The notes beneath the pieces were generated by a model. The model was not told where the DNA came from, made no database searches, and saw only the letters and a list, made by a program, of their open reading frames with translations. 64,000 nt of DNA from CAXXOK01 sp001604115 (GTDB lineage Bacteria; Bacillota; Clostridia; Christensenellales; Aristaeellaceae). The stretch is from NCBI GenBank assembly GCA_034928535.1, contig JAYFOV010000027.1, positions 40,768 to 104,767 on the forward strand. Direction: 5' to 3'. Both the position numbers and the translations under genes were made by a program. Shown piece by piece: positions 52,835 through 61,452 of the stretch. Position 1 is the first letter of the stretch; the number at the start of each line of letters is the position of its first letter.

Positions 52835-53374
52835 ATGGAAAAGCAATTCCTGATTGCGGGATTTGGCGGGCAGGGCGTGCTGCTGATCGGCCAGCTGATT
52901 GCCAAGGCAGCGATGCTGGAGGGCAATGAAGTGAGCTGGATGCCCAGCTATGGCCCGGAGATGCGCGGCGGCGAGGCCAACTGCGCCGTTGTGGTGAGCG
53001 ATGAGCAGATCGGCAGCCCGCTGGTGAGTGAGCCGCCGGTGCTGGTGGTGATGAACAAGCCCAGCCTGACCAAGTTTATGCCCAAGATGCCGTGCAACGG
53101 CACGCTGCTGTATAACTCCTCCCTGATCGAAGGGGTGGAGGTGCGCGCGGACATCCAGGCGATCCCGGTGCCGTGCAATGAGATCGCGGAGCGGCTGGGC
53201 AACGAGCGTGTGGCCAATATGGTCATGCTGGGCGCGATCCAGCAGGTCTCCGGGGTGTGCGGGGATGGGAGCATCCACGCCACGCTGGTGGATTGGCTGG
53301 GCGAGAAGAAGGCCGCCCTGGTGGATGTCAATGAGCAAGCGGTGCGCGAGGGCCGCGCCGCGGTACAGGCGTAG
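52835..53374 (+). CDS. 2-oxoacid:ferredoxin oxidoreductase gamma subunit
   Basis: This 179-residue protein has the gamma-domain motifs FGGQGVLLIGQLIAKAAMLE, SYGPEMRGGEANC and NMVMLGAIQQVSG; the domain closes the CoA-binding site in the family. The ATG follows the beta-subunit stop directly. It completes the delta-alpha-beta-gamma operon. Confidence 0.93.
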   Translation: MEKQFLIAGFGGQGVLLIGQLIAKAAMLEGNEVSWMPSYGPEMRGGEANCAVVVSDEQIGSPLVSEPPVLVVMNKPSLTKFMPKMPCNGTLLYNSSLIEGVEVRADIQAIPVPCNEIAERLGNERVANMVMLGAIQQVSGVCGDGSIHATLVDWLGEKKAALVDVNEQAVREGRAAVQA

Positions 53375-53398
53375 CCAAAGCCGCTCCATCCAAAGCCG

Positions 53399-53529
53399 GG
53401 TCAAGGGGCAATGCCCCTTGCGGGGTTTGGGGCGGCGCCCCAAGCGTCCCGCGCCGTCCCCGCATCAACTTGTGCATACAGCAAACGACCCGCCGCAAGC
53501 GCGCTATGCGCCTGCGGCGGGTCGTTTGC
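53399..53529. repeat. Dispersed GC repeat and 16-bp perfect stem-loop
   Basis: At 53399-53446 lies a copy of the dispersed family (GGGTCAAGGGGCAATGCCCC, then TTTGGGGCGGCGCCCCAAG), and at 53481-53496 with 53514-53529 a perfect 16-bp stem (GCAAACGACCCGCCGC). Both lie between the convergent gamma-subunit and ferritin genes. Neither arm is followed by a T-run, so the stem is a possible bidirectional terminator with low certainty. Confidence 0.75.
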
Positions 53530-53579
53530 TGCGGGCGGCTGCACGGGGAGAGCCTGCCCTGTGAAACTATTTCAAAACC

Positions 53580-54092
53580 TTACAGCACCAAAGAGGGGGG
53601 CGCGTAGGTGCGCATGCCCAGATCCTTGTCCAGCAGGAACAAGCCTTGGGCATCGGCGCCAAACAGCTCGTACTTGCGGATCTGCTCGGTAGCGTTGGTC
53701 TCTTCTTCAGCCTGCTCTTTGATAAACCAGTCCAGGAACTGCATGGTGCGGAAATCCTTCACACCCTGCGCCGCCTCGTAGATGGCATTGATGGACGCGG
53801 TCACAAATTGCTCGTGGGCAAGGCCTTCCTTGATCACGGACAGGTGGCTGGACATATCCGCCTCCGGCTTGGCCAGCGCTTCCAGGGTCACGGGCAGGTC
53901 GTTGTTTTGCATGTATTTGATGAAGAGCATGGCGTGATCCCGCTCCTCCTGCGCCTGCACGGTGTACCAGTTGGCGTAGCCGATGAGCCCCGCATCGGTA
54001 AAATGGTTGGCAAAAGCCAGGTATAGGTAAGCGGAATAGAACTCCTTGTTGATCTGCTCATTCAAGAGCTTTGTCACCTTTGCATCAAACAT
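53580..54092 (-). CDS. ftnA: Ferritin (FtnA-like iron storage protein)
   Basis: The 170-residue protein forms a four-helix bundle that stores iron as ferric oxide after oxidising Fe2+. Ferroxidase residues are visible: NEQINKEFYSAYLYL (Glu17 and Tyr24 type), EERDHAMLF (EExxH), and EEETNATEQI in the third/fourth helix. I chose ATG 54092, nine bases after AAGGAG; the longer open frame upstream is not coding. Its promoter overlaps an 18-bp palindrome, suggesting iron- or redox-dependent control. Confidence 0.95.
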   Translation of the reverse strand: MFDAKVTKLLNEQINKEFYSAYLYLAFANHFTDAGLIGYANWYTVQAQEERDHAMLFIKYMQNNDLPVTLEALAKPEADMSSHLSVIKEGLAHEQFVTASINAIYEAAQGVKDFRTMQFLDWFIKEQAEEETNATEQIRKYELFGADAQGLFLLDKDLGMRTYAPPSLVL

Positions 54093-54138
54093 GGTCACAT
54101 TCTCCTTTGCTGATTTGGTTTTTTGTCTTGATGTAGCG

Positions 54139-54179
54139 TATGCTACGCATAGCATACCACGCGCGGGTTTCCATTTCAA
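54139..54179 (-). promoter_or_regulatory. Ferritin promoter with overlapping 18-bp palindrome
   Basis: On the minus strand TTGAAA (54179-54174) and TATGCT (54156-54151) are spaced by 17 bases. The -10 hexamer is part of the perfect inverted repeat TATGCTA-CGCA-TAGCATA (54139-54156). A repressor bound here would block polymerase. The motif is not the classic Fur box, though it has the same 7-n-7 shape. Confidence 0.65.
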
Positions 54180-54390
54180 GTTTAAGCGGGGTGGCCGTGA
54201 CGGACCCGCGCCCCGGTACAGCACACGGCATGTCCGGCATCCAAGCAAAGGATACACCGTTTGCCCGGAGGTGAAACCCCAAAGCGAGCCGCTGGTTTTG
54301 GCACCCTGCGCGGGGGATGGCCACCCTGCCGCGCAGGGCGCGCACCGTGGGGCGCTCCCGCCCTGCCGGCCAAGGCCGCCGCCGGGCATG

Positions 54391-54417
54391 CAAAACGGCG
54401 GAGCGATTGCCCCGCCG
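54391..54417 (-). terminator. Terminator after the fructokinase gene
   Basis: On the minus strand CGGCGGGGC / GCTCCGCCG (nine pairs, one G-U, loop AATC) is followed by TTTTG. On the plus strand a run of six T also follows the hairpin, so it may be bidirectional. It lies about 155 bases after the fructokinase stop; the rest of 54180-54572 shows no gene. Confidence 0.65.
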
Positions 54418-54572
54418 CAAATTTTTTAGCCATACTCAGCCAGACGCTGCCTGTGCCCGCCGCATCGCCCCGCGGGCGGTTTCGCGTGCTGTTAGGGCTT
54501 GGGGGCTTTGCCCCTCATCAGCCGGCTAAACCTGCCGTGCCCGCGCTCACTGCCGGCCGCATCATGATGCGC

Positions 54573-55469
54573 TCACCCCTTGGCGCGCGTCCTGTCCAGC
54601 GCCTGCTTGCCCAGCAGGTAGCTGCCCACCAGCCCGCTCACCGGGAACAGCGCGGGCGGCACGATCATCCGGTCAATGTGCTCCAGCACGGCAGGGCTTT
54701 GCACATAGCCGCCCAGCAGCGCCTGGGTGCGTGCACGCACCAACGGGTAAAGCGCCTCCCGCTGCATCACGCCGCCGCCCAGGATGATGCACTGCGGGCT
54801 AAGCGTCATGATCAGGTTGACGCACATTTGAGCCAGATACTCCGCCTCGATCCGGAAGGTGGGGTGGTCATCCGGCAGGTCGCGGGCATCCCCGCCGATG
54901 CGCGCGCCGATGGCGGGGCCGGCGGCCAGCCCTTCCAGGCAGCCGTCATGGTAGGGGCACACGCCGCGTGGGTTGGGATCGTCCGGGTGGGGGCGCAGCA
55001 GCATGTGGCCGACCTCCGGATGCAGCAGTCCATGCACCAGCCTGCCGCCGGACAGCACCCCGCCGCCGACCCCGGTGCCTACGGTAATATAGACCACGTC
55101 TGTCAGTCCCTTGGCTACGCCCAGTTCAGCCTCTGCCAGCACAGCGGCGTTCACATCCGTATCCATGGCGCAGGGGATGCTGCGCTCCCCGCGCAGCGCA
55201 GGCAGGAGGGGAAAGTCCCGCCAGGCCAGCTTGGGCGTGGAGGTGATGGAGCCGTAGTTGTGCGCCTGCTCGTTCAGTGCCAAAGGGCCAAAGGAGCCGA
55301 TGCCCAGCGCGTCGATGCCGTGCCCGTCAAAAAAGGCGCGCATCGGCGGTAGGGTTTCCGCCGGGGTCAGGGTGGGCAGGGTGAGCCTGTCCAGCTCCTC
55401 GCCCGCCTCGGTAAAAATGCCCAGTACCATCTTGGTGCCGCCTGCCTCCAGTGCGCCGATCTTGCTCAT
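54573..55469 (-). CDS. ROK-family fructokinase/glucokinase
   Basis: This 298-residue sugar kinase transfers phosphate from ATP to fructose (or a related hexose). It starts GALEAGGTK, the ATP-binding motif typical of ROK fructokinases, has the DTDVNAAVLAEAELG sugar-binding region, TVGTGVGGGV and the HPEVGHMLLR...CPYHDGCLEG zinc/ROK signature with conserved His and Cys. The start ATG 55469 follows GGAGG. The GALEAGGTK and CPYHDGC features point to the fructokinase branch more than glucokinase. It is divergent from whiA. Confidence 0.88.
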   Translation of the reverse strand: MSKIGALEAGGTKMVLGIFTEAGEELDRLTLPTLTPAETLPPMRAFFDGHGIDALGIGSFGPLALNEQAHNYGSITSTPKLAWRDFPLLPALRGERSIPCAMDTDVNAAVLAEAELGVAKGLTDVVYITVGTGVGGGVLSGGRLVHGLLHPEVGHMLLRPHPDDPNPRGVCPYHDGCLEGLAAGPAIGARIGGDARDLPDDHPTFRIEAEYLAQMCVNLIMTLSPQCIILGGGVMQREALYPLVRARTQALLGGYVQSPAVLEHIDRMIVPPALFPVSGLVGSYLLGKQALDRTRAKG

Positions 55470-55504
55470 GCCTGGTGCCGCCTCCGTTATCACGTATTGA
55501 ATCC

Positions 55505-55533
55505 ATGATAGCAAAACGCACGTGTGAAAGCAA
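55505..55533 (-). promoter_or_regulatory. Promoter of the fructokinase gene
   Basis: On the minus strand TTGCTT (55533-55528) and TATCAT (55510-55505) are spaced by 17 bases, about 36 bases before the start codon. It is back to back with the whiA promoter. Confidence 0.65.
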
Positions 55534-55551
55534 TACGTGCCGCGCGCTTGC

Positions 55552-55580
55552 TTGACGTTTGTCGGGATTTGCCGTACAAT
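55552..55580 (+). promoter_or_regulatory. Promoter of whiA
   Basis: TTGACG (55552-55557) and TACAAT (55575-55580) are spaced by 17 bases. The transcript would have a GC-rich leader of about 160 bases before ATG 55749, with GCCGCC/GGCGGC pairs that can fold. Confidence 0.75.
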
Positions 55581-55748
55581 AACAGAAAATGCCTATCCGC
55601 AGGCGGATGGCGGCACGCCGCCGGGCGGTGGGGCGGCTCTCGGCCTGCAAGGCAAAGCAACATAGCCACCGGGCGGCGCAGCCTGCCGCGCGGCGTGGCG
55701 GGTGTGCGCAACCATCCCCGCAAACCCAATGCTTGTTTGGAGGGCGTT

Positions 55749-56714
55749 ATGTCCTTTTCTTCGGATACCAAGGAGGAGCTTTGCCGTGTGGCAAGCGAGA
55801 AACCCTGTTGCCGCCTGAGCGAGCTGGGCGCGCTGTACATGACGCTGGGCGCGCTGTCCCTGCTGGGGCGGGGCCAGCTCAGTGTGCAGTTCACCGTCGA
55901 AAGCCCGGCCATCGCCCGGCGCATTTTCGTTTTGCTGCAAAAGGAAATCGGCATCATCGCGCAGTTGCACTACGTGTCCCACGCGCGCTTTGGCGGCCGG
56001 CGCAAATGCGTGCTCACCGTGGGGCCCCACCAAGCGCCCGCGCTGCTCATGCGCTTTGGCATGGTGGATGCCTTGCCCGATGCGCCGCCCAGCCTGCGCG
56101 CCACCGCCCCCCGCGTGCGGCTCACGCGGGATTGCTGCCGCCGTGCGTTTTTGCGCGGGGCGCTGCTGGGCTGCGGCACGCTGTCCAATCCAGAAACCAG
56201 CTACCACCTGGAGTTTACCGCCCGGGACGAGGCGCTGCGCCTGAACATCGCAAAATGCCTGCAAAGCCTTGATGTGCCCGTCAAGCAGACGGTGCGGCGC
56301 GGGGTCGCCAGCCTGTACGTCAAGCAAAGCGACCAGATCGCCACCATCCTGACAGCGGCAGGCGCGCACATGGCTGTGACCACGCTGGAGTCCATGCGCG
56401 TGCGCAGGCAGGTGCTGGGCACCGTGAACCGCGCCATGAACTGCGATAACGCCAACCTGCAAAAGCAGATGGACGCCAGCGAAAAGCAGCTGGAAAGCAT
56501 CGCCGCCCTGATCCAGAGCGACCGTTTTGCCACACTGCCCCCGGCGCTGCAAGCCATTGCCCGCGCCAGGACGCAATACCCCGATCTGAGCCTGGAGGAG
56601 CTGGGCGCAACGCTGAGCCCGCCCATCGGCAAAAGCGGCGTGAACCACCGCATGCGCCGCCTGGTGCAGCTGGCCGGGGAGGATCTCGGCGGGCAGGACG
56701 CGCCGCAAACCTAA
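55749..56714 (+). CDS. whiA: DNA-binding protein WhiA
   Basis: WhiA is a DNA-binding protein of Gram-positive bacteria linked to cell division and sporulation control. This 321-residue copy has the N-terminal part FSSDTKEELCRV, LAGLIDADG-like domains (CCRRAFLRGALLGCGTLSNP) and the C-terminal helix-turn-helix region LSLEELGATLSPPIGKSGVN with the usual RxRRL end. The start ATG 55749 follows GGAGGG. The usual rapZ and yvcK neighbours are absent; the HPr-like gene follows after 136 bases. Confidence 0.94.
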   Translation: MSFSSDTKEELCRVASEKPCCRLSELGALYMTLGALSLLGRGQLSVQFTVESPAIARRIFVLLQKEIGIIAQLHYVSHARFGGRRKCVLTVGPHQAPALLMRFGMVDALPDAPPSLRATAPRVRLTRDCCRRAFLRGALLGCGTLSNPETSYHLEFTARDEALRLNIAKCLQSLDVPVKQTVRRGVASLYVKQSDQIATILTAAGAHMAVTTLESMRVRRQVLGTVNRAMNCDNANLQKQMDASEKQLESIAALIQSDRFATLPPALQAIARARTQYPDLSLEELGATLSPPIGKSGVNHRMRRLVQLAGEDLGGQDAPQT

Positions 56715-56850
56715 GCCGCGCGCGAGGGGTTTCCCGGCCAGGCTCGCCGCCGCAACACCCCCGCATGCCCCGCCTTTGCCAGGCGCGATCCCATCACGCC
56801 TGTGGATGTTAACTTGCTTGGATACACACAATCTGCTGGAGGTATGCCCT

Positions 56851-57105
56851 ATGATCCGCACACAACTTGATCTCACCCCCATCATCCCTTTCACGCGCAC
56901 GACGGCCGCGCGCCTGGCCTCGGCGGCCAGCCACTTTGACTGCCGCCTGACGCTGGAATGCGAAGGGCTGGTGCTCAACATGAAAAGCATGCTGGGGCTG
57001 CTGTCCCAGGCAAAATTGCCGGAGGGGAAAGCCACCCTGGTGGCCGACGGCACGGACGAAGCCGCCGCTACCCAGGCAGTGCTGGCAGCCATTGGCGAGC
57101 CGTGA
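56851..57105 (+). CDS. HPr/Crh-like phosphocarrier domain lacking His15
   Basis: This 84-residue protein has HPr-fold residues, including NMKSMLGL with the regulatory Ser46 exactly at position 46. But the active-site motif GLHARPA is replaced by PFTRTTA, so His15 is Thr15 and Arg17 is Thr17. It therefore cannot carry phosphate from enzyme I. This is the pattern of Crh, the HPr paralogue that only takes Ser46 phosphate from HPr kinase and acts as cofactor of CcpA; in Bacillus Crh is also near whiA/yvcK. GGAGG at 56838-56842 supports the ATG. A 296-base gap without a gene follows, holding the promoter for the next gene. Confidence 0.82.
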   Translation: MIRTQLDLTPIIPFTRTTAARLASAASHFDCRLTLECEGLVLNMKSMLGLLSQAKLPEGKATLVADGTDEAAATQAVLAAIGEP

Positions 57106-57332
57106 AGGCCTGCCCGGCCGCACACGGCGGCGGGCTTGTTTGGTGCGCGCATATGTGACGCGCGGCCATGCGGCCACTTGATGCGGCATCGGCCGGCAGG
57201 CCATCTCCCGTGCAGGCGGGGCGGTCGCCTGGCAACACCCCCCGGTGCGCCGCGTCCATGCCGCAGCCAAAAAAACCATACCCTGCTGCCCATGGCCTTT
57301 GCCGTGGGCTTTTTGCTGCCATTGCCGCCCGC

Positions 57333-57361
57333 TTGCGCATCCCTGCCAAACAGGGTATGAT
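57333..57361 (+). promoter_or_regulatory. Promoter of the GH13 gene
   Basis: TTGCGC (57333-57338) and TATGAT (57356-57361) are spaced by 17 bases. Transcription would begin near 57368, leaving a leader of about 34 bases. The spacer between the boxes carries CCCTGccaaaCAGGG, a small inverted repeat that may be an operator. Confidence 0.65.
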
Positions 57362-57401
57362 AGTGGGCATCCCCACCCGCAAGGAGGCAGTCGATCCGCC
57401 C

Positions 57402-59210
57402 ATGTTACTGCATGATTCCCATTCCCCTGCCTACCGCCAGCCTCTTGGCCCCGTGGCGGCAGGCGGGCGCATCACCCTGCGCTTTTACACGGATCAGGCC
57501 GAGGCCGTCACCCTGCGCACATGGAACGGCGCGGAGCGCACCACCCCCATGCGCGCGCTGGGCAACGGCATGTTTGAGGCTGCCGTGTCCGTGCCGGATG
57601 CCCCCATGCTGTTTTGGTACGATTTTATCATCCATACACCGCAGGGCGATCTGCGTTACGGCAACGCGCCGGACGAGCTGGGCGGCGAAGGCGCGCTGGT
57701 TTATGGCGTGCCCCGGAGCTATCAGGTCACGGTGTATGACCCTGCCTTTCACACCCCGGCCTGGCTGCGCAGGGGTGTGATTTACCAGATTTTCCCTGAC
57801 CGCTTTTACCGCTGCGGGGATGATCCCCGCCCCGAAGCGCAGCCCGATGTGCTGGCCGCACACCCCGAGGCGACCTTTCACCCTGCGTGGCTGGAGCCGC
57901 CCACCCTGGACACCGATCCGGAAAACGGCGATAACCGCGCGCTGGATTTTTTCGGCGGCACGCTGCGGGGCATCCTGAAAAAGCTGGACTATTTGCAGGC
58001 GCTGGGCGTGACGGTGCTGTACCTTAACCCCATCGTGCGCGCGCGCACCAACCACCGCTATGACACCGGGGATTATGAAACCGTGGACCCCATCCTGGGC
58101 ACGGAGCAGGATTTTACGGCGCTGGCCGAGGCCGCGCGCGCGCGCGGCATGCGGGTGCTGCTGGATGGGGTGTTCAGCCATACGGGGGCGGATAGCAAGT
58201 ATTTCAACCGTTTTGGGCGCTACCCTGCACTGGGCGCATACCAGAGCGAGGCATCGCCCTATTATCCGTGGTACCGGTTTTTCCGTTTCCCGGATCAGTA
58301 CAACGCGTGGTGGGGATTTTATACCCTGCCCGCAGTCGAAAAAGAGAACCCGGATTACCAGCGCTACCTGCTGGATGGGCAACAGGGCGTGCTGCCCCTG
58401 TGGATGCGGCGCGGAGCCTGCGGCTGGCGGCTGGATGTGGCCGATGAGCTGCCCATGCCCATGCTGGCGGCCATGCGCGCCGCCGTCAAGGCGCAGGACG
58501 CCGCGGGCGTGCTCCTGGGCGAAGTGTGGGAGGATGCCAGCAACAAGGTCGCCTATGGCCAGCCCCGCAGCTATTGCCTGGGCGATACGCTGGACAGTGT
58601 AATGAACTACCCCCTGCGCCGCGCGGTCATCGATTTTATGACATACCGGAGCACGGCGCACGATCTGGCGCGCCTTCTGCGCCACCAGCAGGAGGTGTAC
58701 CCCGCGCCCTTCCTGTATTCGCTGATGAACCTTCTGGGCAGCCACGACCGCGTGCGGGCGCTGAACGCCTTTGCGGGGTATGACCGGGACGGCAGTGCCC
58801 AGCTGCCGCGAGAGCAGGCCATGCACATCCGCCTGAGCGCGGGGGAGCTGGCGCTGGCCAAGGAGCGCTATCTGGAAGCGCTGCGCCTGCTGTGCGCACT
58901 GCCGGGCGCACCCACCGTGTATTATGGTGATGAGCTGGGCATGCAGGGCATGGCCGACCCGTGGAACCGCGCGCCCATGGACTGGGATGGCGGCGATGCG
59001 GTGCACTGGAGCGCCGTGAGCGAGCTGCTCAACCAACGCCGCCACAGCCCCGTGCTCATGACCGGCTTCATGGAGGTGGATGTGCCTGACGCCGATACGC
59101 TGACCATCCGCCGCTTTGCCGCCGATGGGCGGGATGTGTTTGGCGATCCCCTGGCGGCCGAGCCCGTGAGTGTGACGGTTTGCCGCAACGTGCCGCTGTC
59201 TGCGCGCTAG
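57402..59210 (+). CDS. GH13 alpha-amylase family enzyme (neopullulanase/cyclomaltodextrinase-like)
   Basis: This 602-residue enzyme cleaves alpha-glucosidic bonds. An N-terminal beta domain (about 1-115) precedes the barrel with IYQIFPDRFYRCG, region I DGVFSHTG, region II GWRLDVADELP with the nucleophile Asp, region III GVLLGEVWEDAS with the acid Glu and region IV LLGSHDRVRAL. The pattern and start module match GH13 neopullulanases and related maltodextrin enzymes. No signal peptide, so it acts in the cytoplasm on imported maltodextrin. ATG 57402 has AAGGAGG rather far (14 bases) upstream. The C-terminal beta domain seems short. Near fructokinase and Crh-like genes it suits carbohydrate metabolism. 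Confidence 0.9.
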   Translation: MLLHDSHSPAYRQPLGPVAAGGRITLRFYTDQAEAVTLRTWNGAERTTPMRALGNGMFEAAVSVPDAPMLFWYDFIIHTPQGDLRYGNAPDELGGEGALVYGVPRSYQVTVYDPAFHTPAWLRRGVIYQIFPDRFYRCGDDPRPEAQPDVLAAHPEATFHPAWLEPPTLDTDPENGDNRALDFFGGTLRGILKKLDYLQALGVTVLYLNPIVRARTNHRYDTGDYETVDPILGTEQDFTALAEAARARGMRVLLDGVFSHTGADSKYFNRFGRYPALGAYQSEASPYYPWYRFFRFPDQYNAWWGFYTLPAVEKENPDYQRYLLDGQQGVLPLWMRRGACGWRLDVADELPMPMLAAMRAAVKAQDAAGVLLGEVWEDASNKVAYGQPRSYCLGDTLDSVMNYPLRRAVIDFMTYRSTAHDLARLLRHQQEVYPAPFLYSLMNLLGSHDRVRALNAFAGYDRDGSAQLPREQAMHIRLSAGELALAKERYLEALRLLCALPGAPTVYYGDELGMQGMADPWNRAPMDWDGGDAVHWSAVSELLNQRRHSPVLMTGFMEVDVPDADTLTIRRFAADGRDVFGDPLAAEPVSVTVCRNVPLSAR

Positions 59211-59397
59211 CAGGCAAAGCCGCAAGGCACCCTGCAAGCCTGCGCCGCAAGGCGCAGCGCGCACCCTGAAGGCAACGCTCCGCGTTTCACACGGCGCGTA
59301 TGCTTAAGGCCCCGCAACGCCATTCACGCTGCGCGGCACATAAGTCGCTGAAGCGCCCCGGACCCTCCCAAACTTTCCCCGAAAGAGCTGATCTGGA

Positions 59398-59853
59398 TTG
59401 TTGCAATGGCTGAACATCCCCGGCATCATGGTATTGGCGGCGCTGCTTGCGCCCAACATCCTCTACGCCGCCAAACGCGCGGGCGCATCCGCCGGGCGCG
59501 TGCCCGGCGCGTGGCTCATGGCCGCGCAGGAACAGATCGGCCGCTTCGGGTGCATGGCGCTGATGTGCGTGCGCTTGCCGCTTTGGCACGCAGGCTTTGC
59601 TTCGGCGGCGGCGCAAACGGTGTGGCTCAGCCTGACCATGGTGCTGCTGGCGGCCTATGTGCTGCTGTGGGTGTTCTATTTTCACAGGGCAGGCAGCAAG
59701 GCGCTGGCCGTGTTGCTGGCGGCCATCCCCAGTGCGCTGTTCCTGCTGAGCGGCTTTCTGTGGCGCAGTTTTCCGCTCACGCTGCTGGCCATGCTGTTCA
59801 CGGTGGCGCACATCCGGGTCACCTGGGTGAACCTTGCCCACACGGAGGCGTGA
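59398..59853 (+). CDS. Small integral membrane protein, unknown function
   Basis: The frame encodes about 151 residues with four hydrophobic segments (near 6-22, 45-65, 72-92 and 105-140) and alternating positive loops, a coding-like pattern. It begins at TTG 59398 or 59401; an in-frame stop lies at 59389-59391 and there is no clear ribosome-binding site, so the start is weak. No family is recognised. It is co-oriented with the GH13 gene but 187 bases away. Confidence 0.55.
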   Translation: MLQWLNIPGIMVLAALLAPNILYAAKRAGASAGRVPGAWLMAAQEQIGRFGCMALMCVRLPLWHAGFASAAAQTVWLSLTMVLLAAYVLLWVFYFHRAGSKALAVLLAAIPSALFLLSGFLWRSFPLTLLAMLFTVAHIRVTWVNLAHTEA

Positions 59854-60171
59854 GCGCTGCGCCGCGCCCGGCGGCACCGCCGCGGCAAGTTCTGCGCTGG
59901 TACAGGCGTAGCCCGGCCACCGACACCGCGGTTGCCCAGACCTGCCATGGCCAATGGATGCGTGCACATGACCATTTGATTCGTAGTCAAACACTCGCCT
60001 GAATGCATGACGCGCTGCCCTTTGCGTGCCCTGCCCAACGGCGCCATGCCGCTACGGCGCGGCGCCGGGCAAAACGCGCCTTACCCCCACAGCGCATGGA
60101 GAACCGGACGCCCCTTCCCGCTGTGAGCCCAACCCTGCCCCACACGCTGCCAGAAAGGATGCGCTGCCCAG
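59854..60171. other. Intergenic region before recF, no gene seen
   Basis: These 318 bases hold no convincing frame. No consensus promoter is seen; AAAGGA at 60154-60159 is the ribosome-binding site of recF. No DnaA-box cluster (TTATCCACA type) is visible, so the region does not look like an origin. Confidence 0.55.
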
Positions 60172-61290
60172 ATGTATTTTTCCACTTTGCGTTTGCAACA
60201 TTTCCGCAATTATGACACGCTGGAGCTCAAACCGGTGCAGGGCACCACGGTGTTGTATGGGGCGAACGGCTCGGGCAAGACCAACCTGCTGGAGGCCATG
60301 CACCTGCTGTCCGTAGGGCGCAGCCACCGCACCGCAGTCGATCGGGAGATGATCGCCGAAGGGCAGGAGGCGGCCTTCATCCACGGGGAAACCCAGCGGC
60401 TGGATGGCAAGCACGATTTGGAGGTGCGGCTGTACCCGCTGGTCAAGCCGCAAAAGCGCGTGCTGCTCTACGGCAAGCCTGCCGAGCGCATCACGGACAT
60501 GATGGGGCACGCCACCACCGTGATGTTTGGCCCGGAGGATCTGCGCATCGTGCGGGACGGCCCTGCCGCGCGGCGGCGCTTCATCGACATGCAGCTCAGC
60601 CAGATCCGCCCCAGCTACCTCAAGGCGCTCAAGCGGTATCTCAGCGCGCTGGAAAGCCGCAACGCACTGTTGCGCGCCGCGCGCGGCAGTGGCGGCGCGG
60701 CGCTGGATGCCCAGCTGGACGCGTGGGATGAGCAGCTGGCCGGGGCGGCCGTGCCGGTGGCGGAAACGCGCCGCTGGTTTGTGCACGAGCTGGCGCACAA
60801 TGCCGCCGCCCAATATGCCGCCATTGCCGAAAATGCGGACGAACCTTTTGCGCTGCGCTACACCGGGCCCCTCGCCACGGCGGGAGACCCCGGCCGCCAG
60901 ATGCTGGAAGGGCTCAGGCGTGCGCGCGGGGAGGATCGGCAGCGCCTGTATACCACCTTTGGCCCACACCGGGACGATGTGGCCATGCTGCTGTGCGGCA
61001 AGGAGCTGCGTGCCTTTGGCAGTCAGGGGCAGCTGCGCAGCGCGGTGCTCAGCATGAAGCTGGGGGAGATTGCGCTGATCGAAAATGAGATGGGCGAAAC
61101 GCCCACCTTGCTGCTGGATGATGTGTTCAGCGAGCTGGATGCGCGCCGACGCAATGCGCTGCTCCAAAGCGCGCAGGGTGTGCAGACCTTCCTGACCTGC
61201 ACGGACAAGGCCGATGCGGCCGGCGCGCGTGCGGATGCCTTTTACCGCGTGGTCAATACGGATGGGCATGCCCTGCTCCAGCGGGAGTGA
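60172..61290 (+). CDS. recF: DNA replication/repair protein RecF
   Basis: RecF is an SMC-like ATPase that helps load RecA at gaps in DNA. The 372-residue protein has LRLQHFRNYDTLEL at the start, Walker A YGANGSGKTNLLEA (about 29-42), QGQLRSAVLSMKLGE (signature region, about 284-298) and Walker B LLLDDVFSELDARRR (about 318-332), followed by the end QTFLTCTD. Length is normal. Usually recF lies after dnaN in the dnaA-dnaN region; here it is next to thrS. Confidence 0.95.
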   Translation: MYFSTLRLQHFRNYDTLELKPVQGTTVLYGANGSGKTNLLEAMHLLSVGRSHRTAVDREMIAEGQEAAFIHGETQRLDGKHDLEVRLYPLVKPQKRVLLYGKPAERITDMMGHATTVMFGPEDLRIVRDGPAARRRFIDMQLSQIRPSYLKALKRYLSALESRNALLRAARGSGGAALDAQLDAWDEQLAGAAVPVAETRRWFVHELAHNAAAQYAAIAENADEPFALRYTGPLATAGDPGRQMLEGLRRARGEDRQRLYTTFGPHRDDVAMLLCGKELRAFGSQGQLRSAVLSMKLGEIALIENEMGETPTLLLDDVFSELDARRRNALLQSAQGVQTFLTCTDKADAAGARADAFYRVVNTDGHALLQRE

Positions 61291-61300
61291 GCCACACCCC

Positions 61301-61440
61301 CCGCCGCAGCGGAACCGGGTCAAGGGACAGCGTCCCTTGCGGGGCTTGGGGCAGCGCCCCAAAGCCTGACGACGCGGCAGTAACGCGCAAGCGAGCAAGC
61401 AGCCCGCAGGGCAATGAGGCGGGCGGTATGCCATAGTGCA
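61301..61440. repeat. Dispersed intergenic repeat copy
   Basis: This copy begins CCGCCGCAGCGGAACCGGGT, continues with GGGACAGCGTCCC and TTGGGGCAGCGCCCCAA hairpins, and ends with AAGCGAGCAAGCAGCCCGCA and GAGGCGGGCGGT, matching the 43.5-44.1 kb elements in order. It lies just after the recF stop. Confidence 0.8.
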
Positions 61441-61452
61441 GAAGGGCTTTGG

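Noticed and set aside
57405..59264. A 619-residue minus-strand frame
   Set aside because: Antisense of the GH13 gene, whose catalytic motifs are complete on the plus strand.
59854..60171. Replication origin next to recF
   Set aside because: No DnaA-box cluster and no AT-rich unwinding element are seen.
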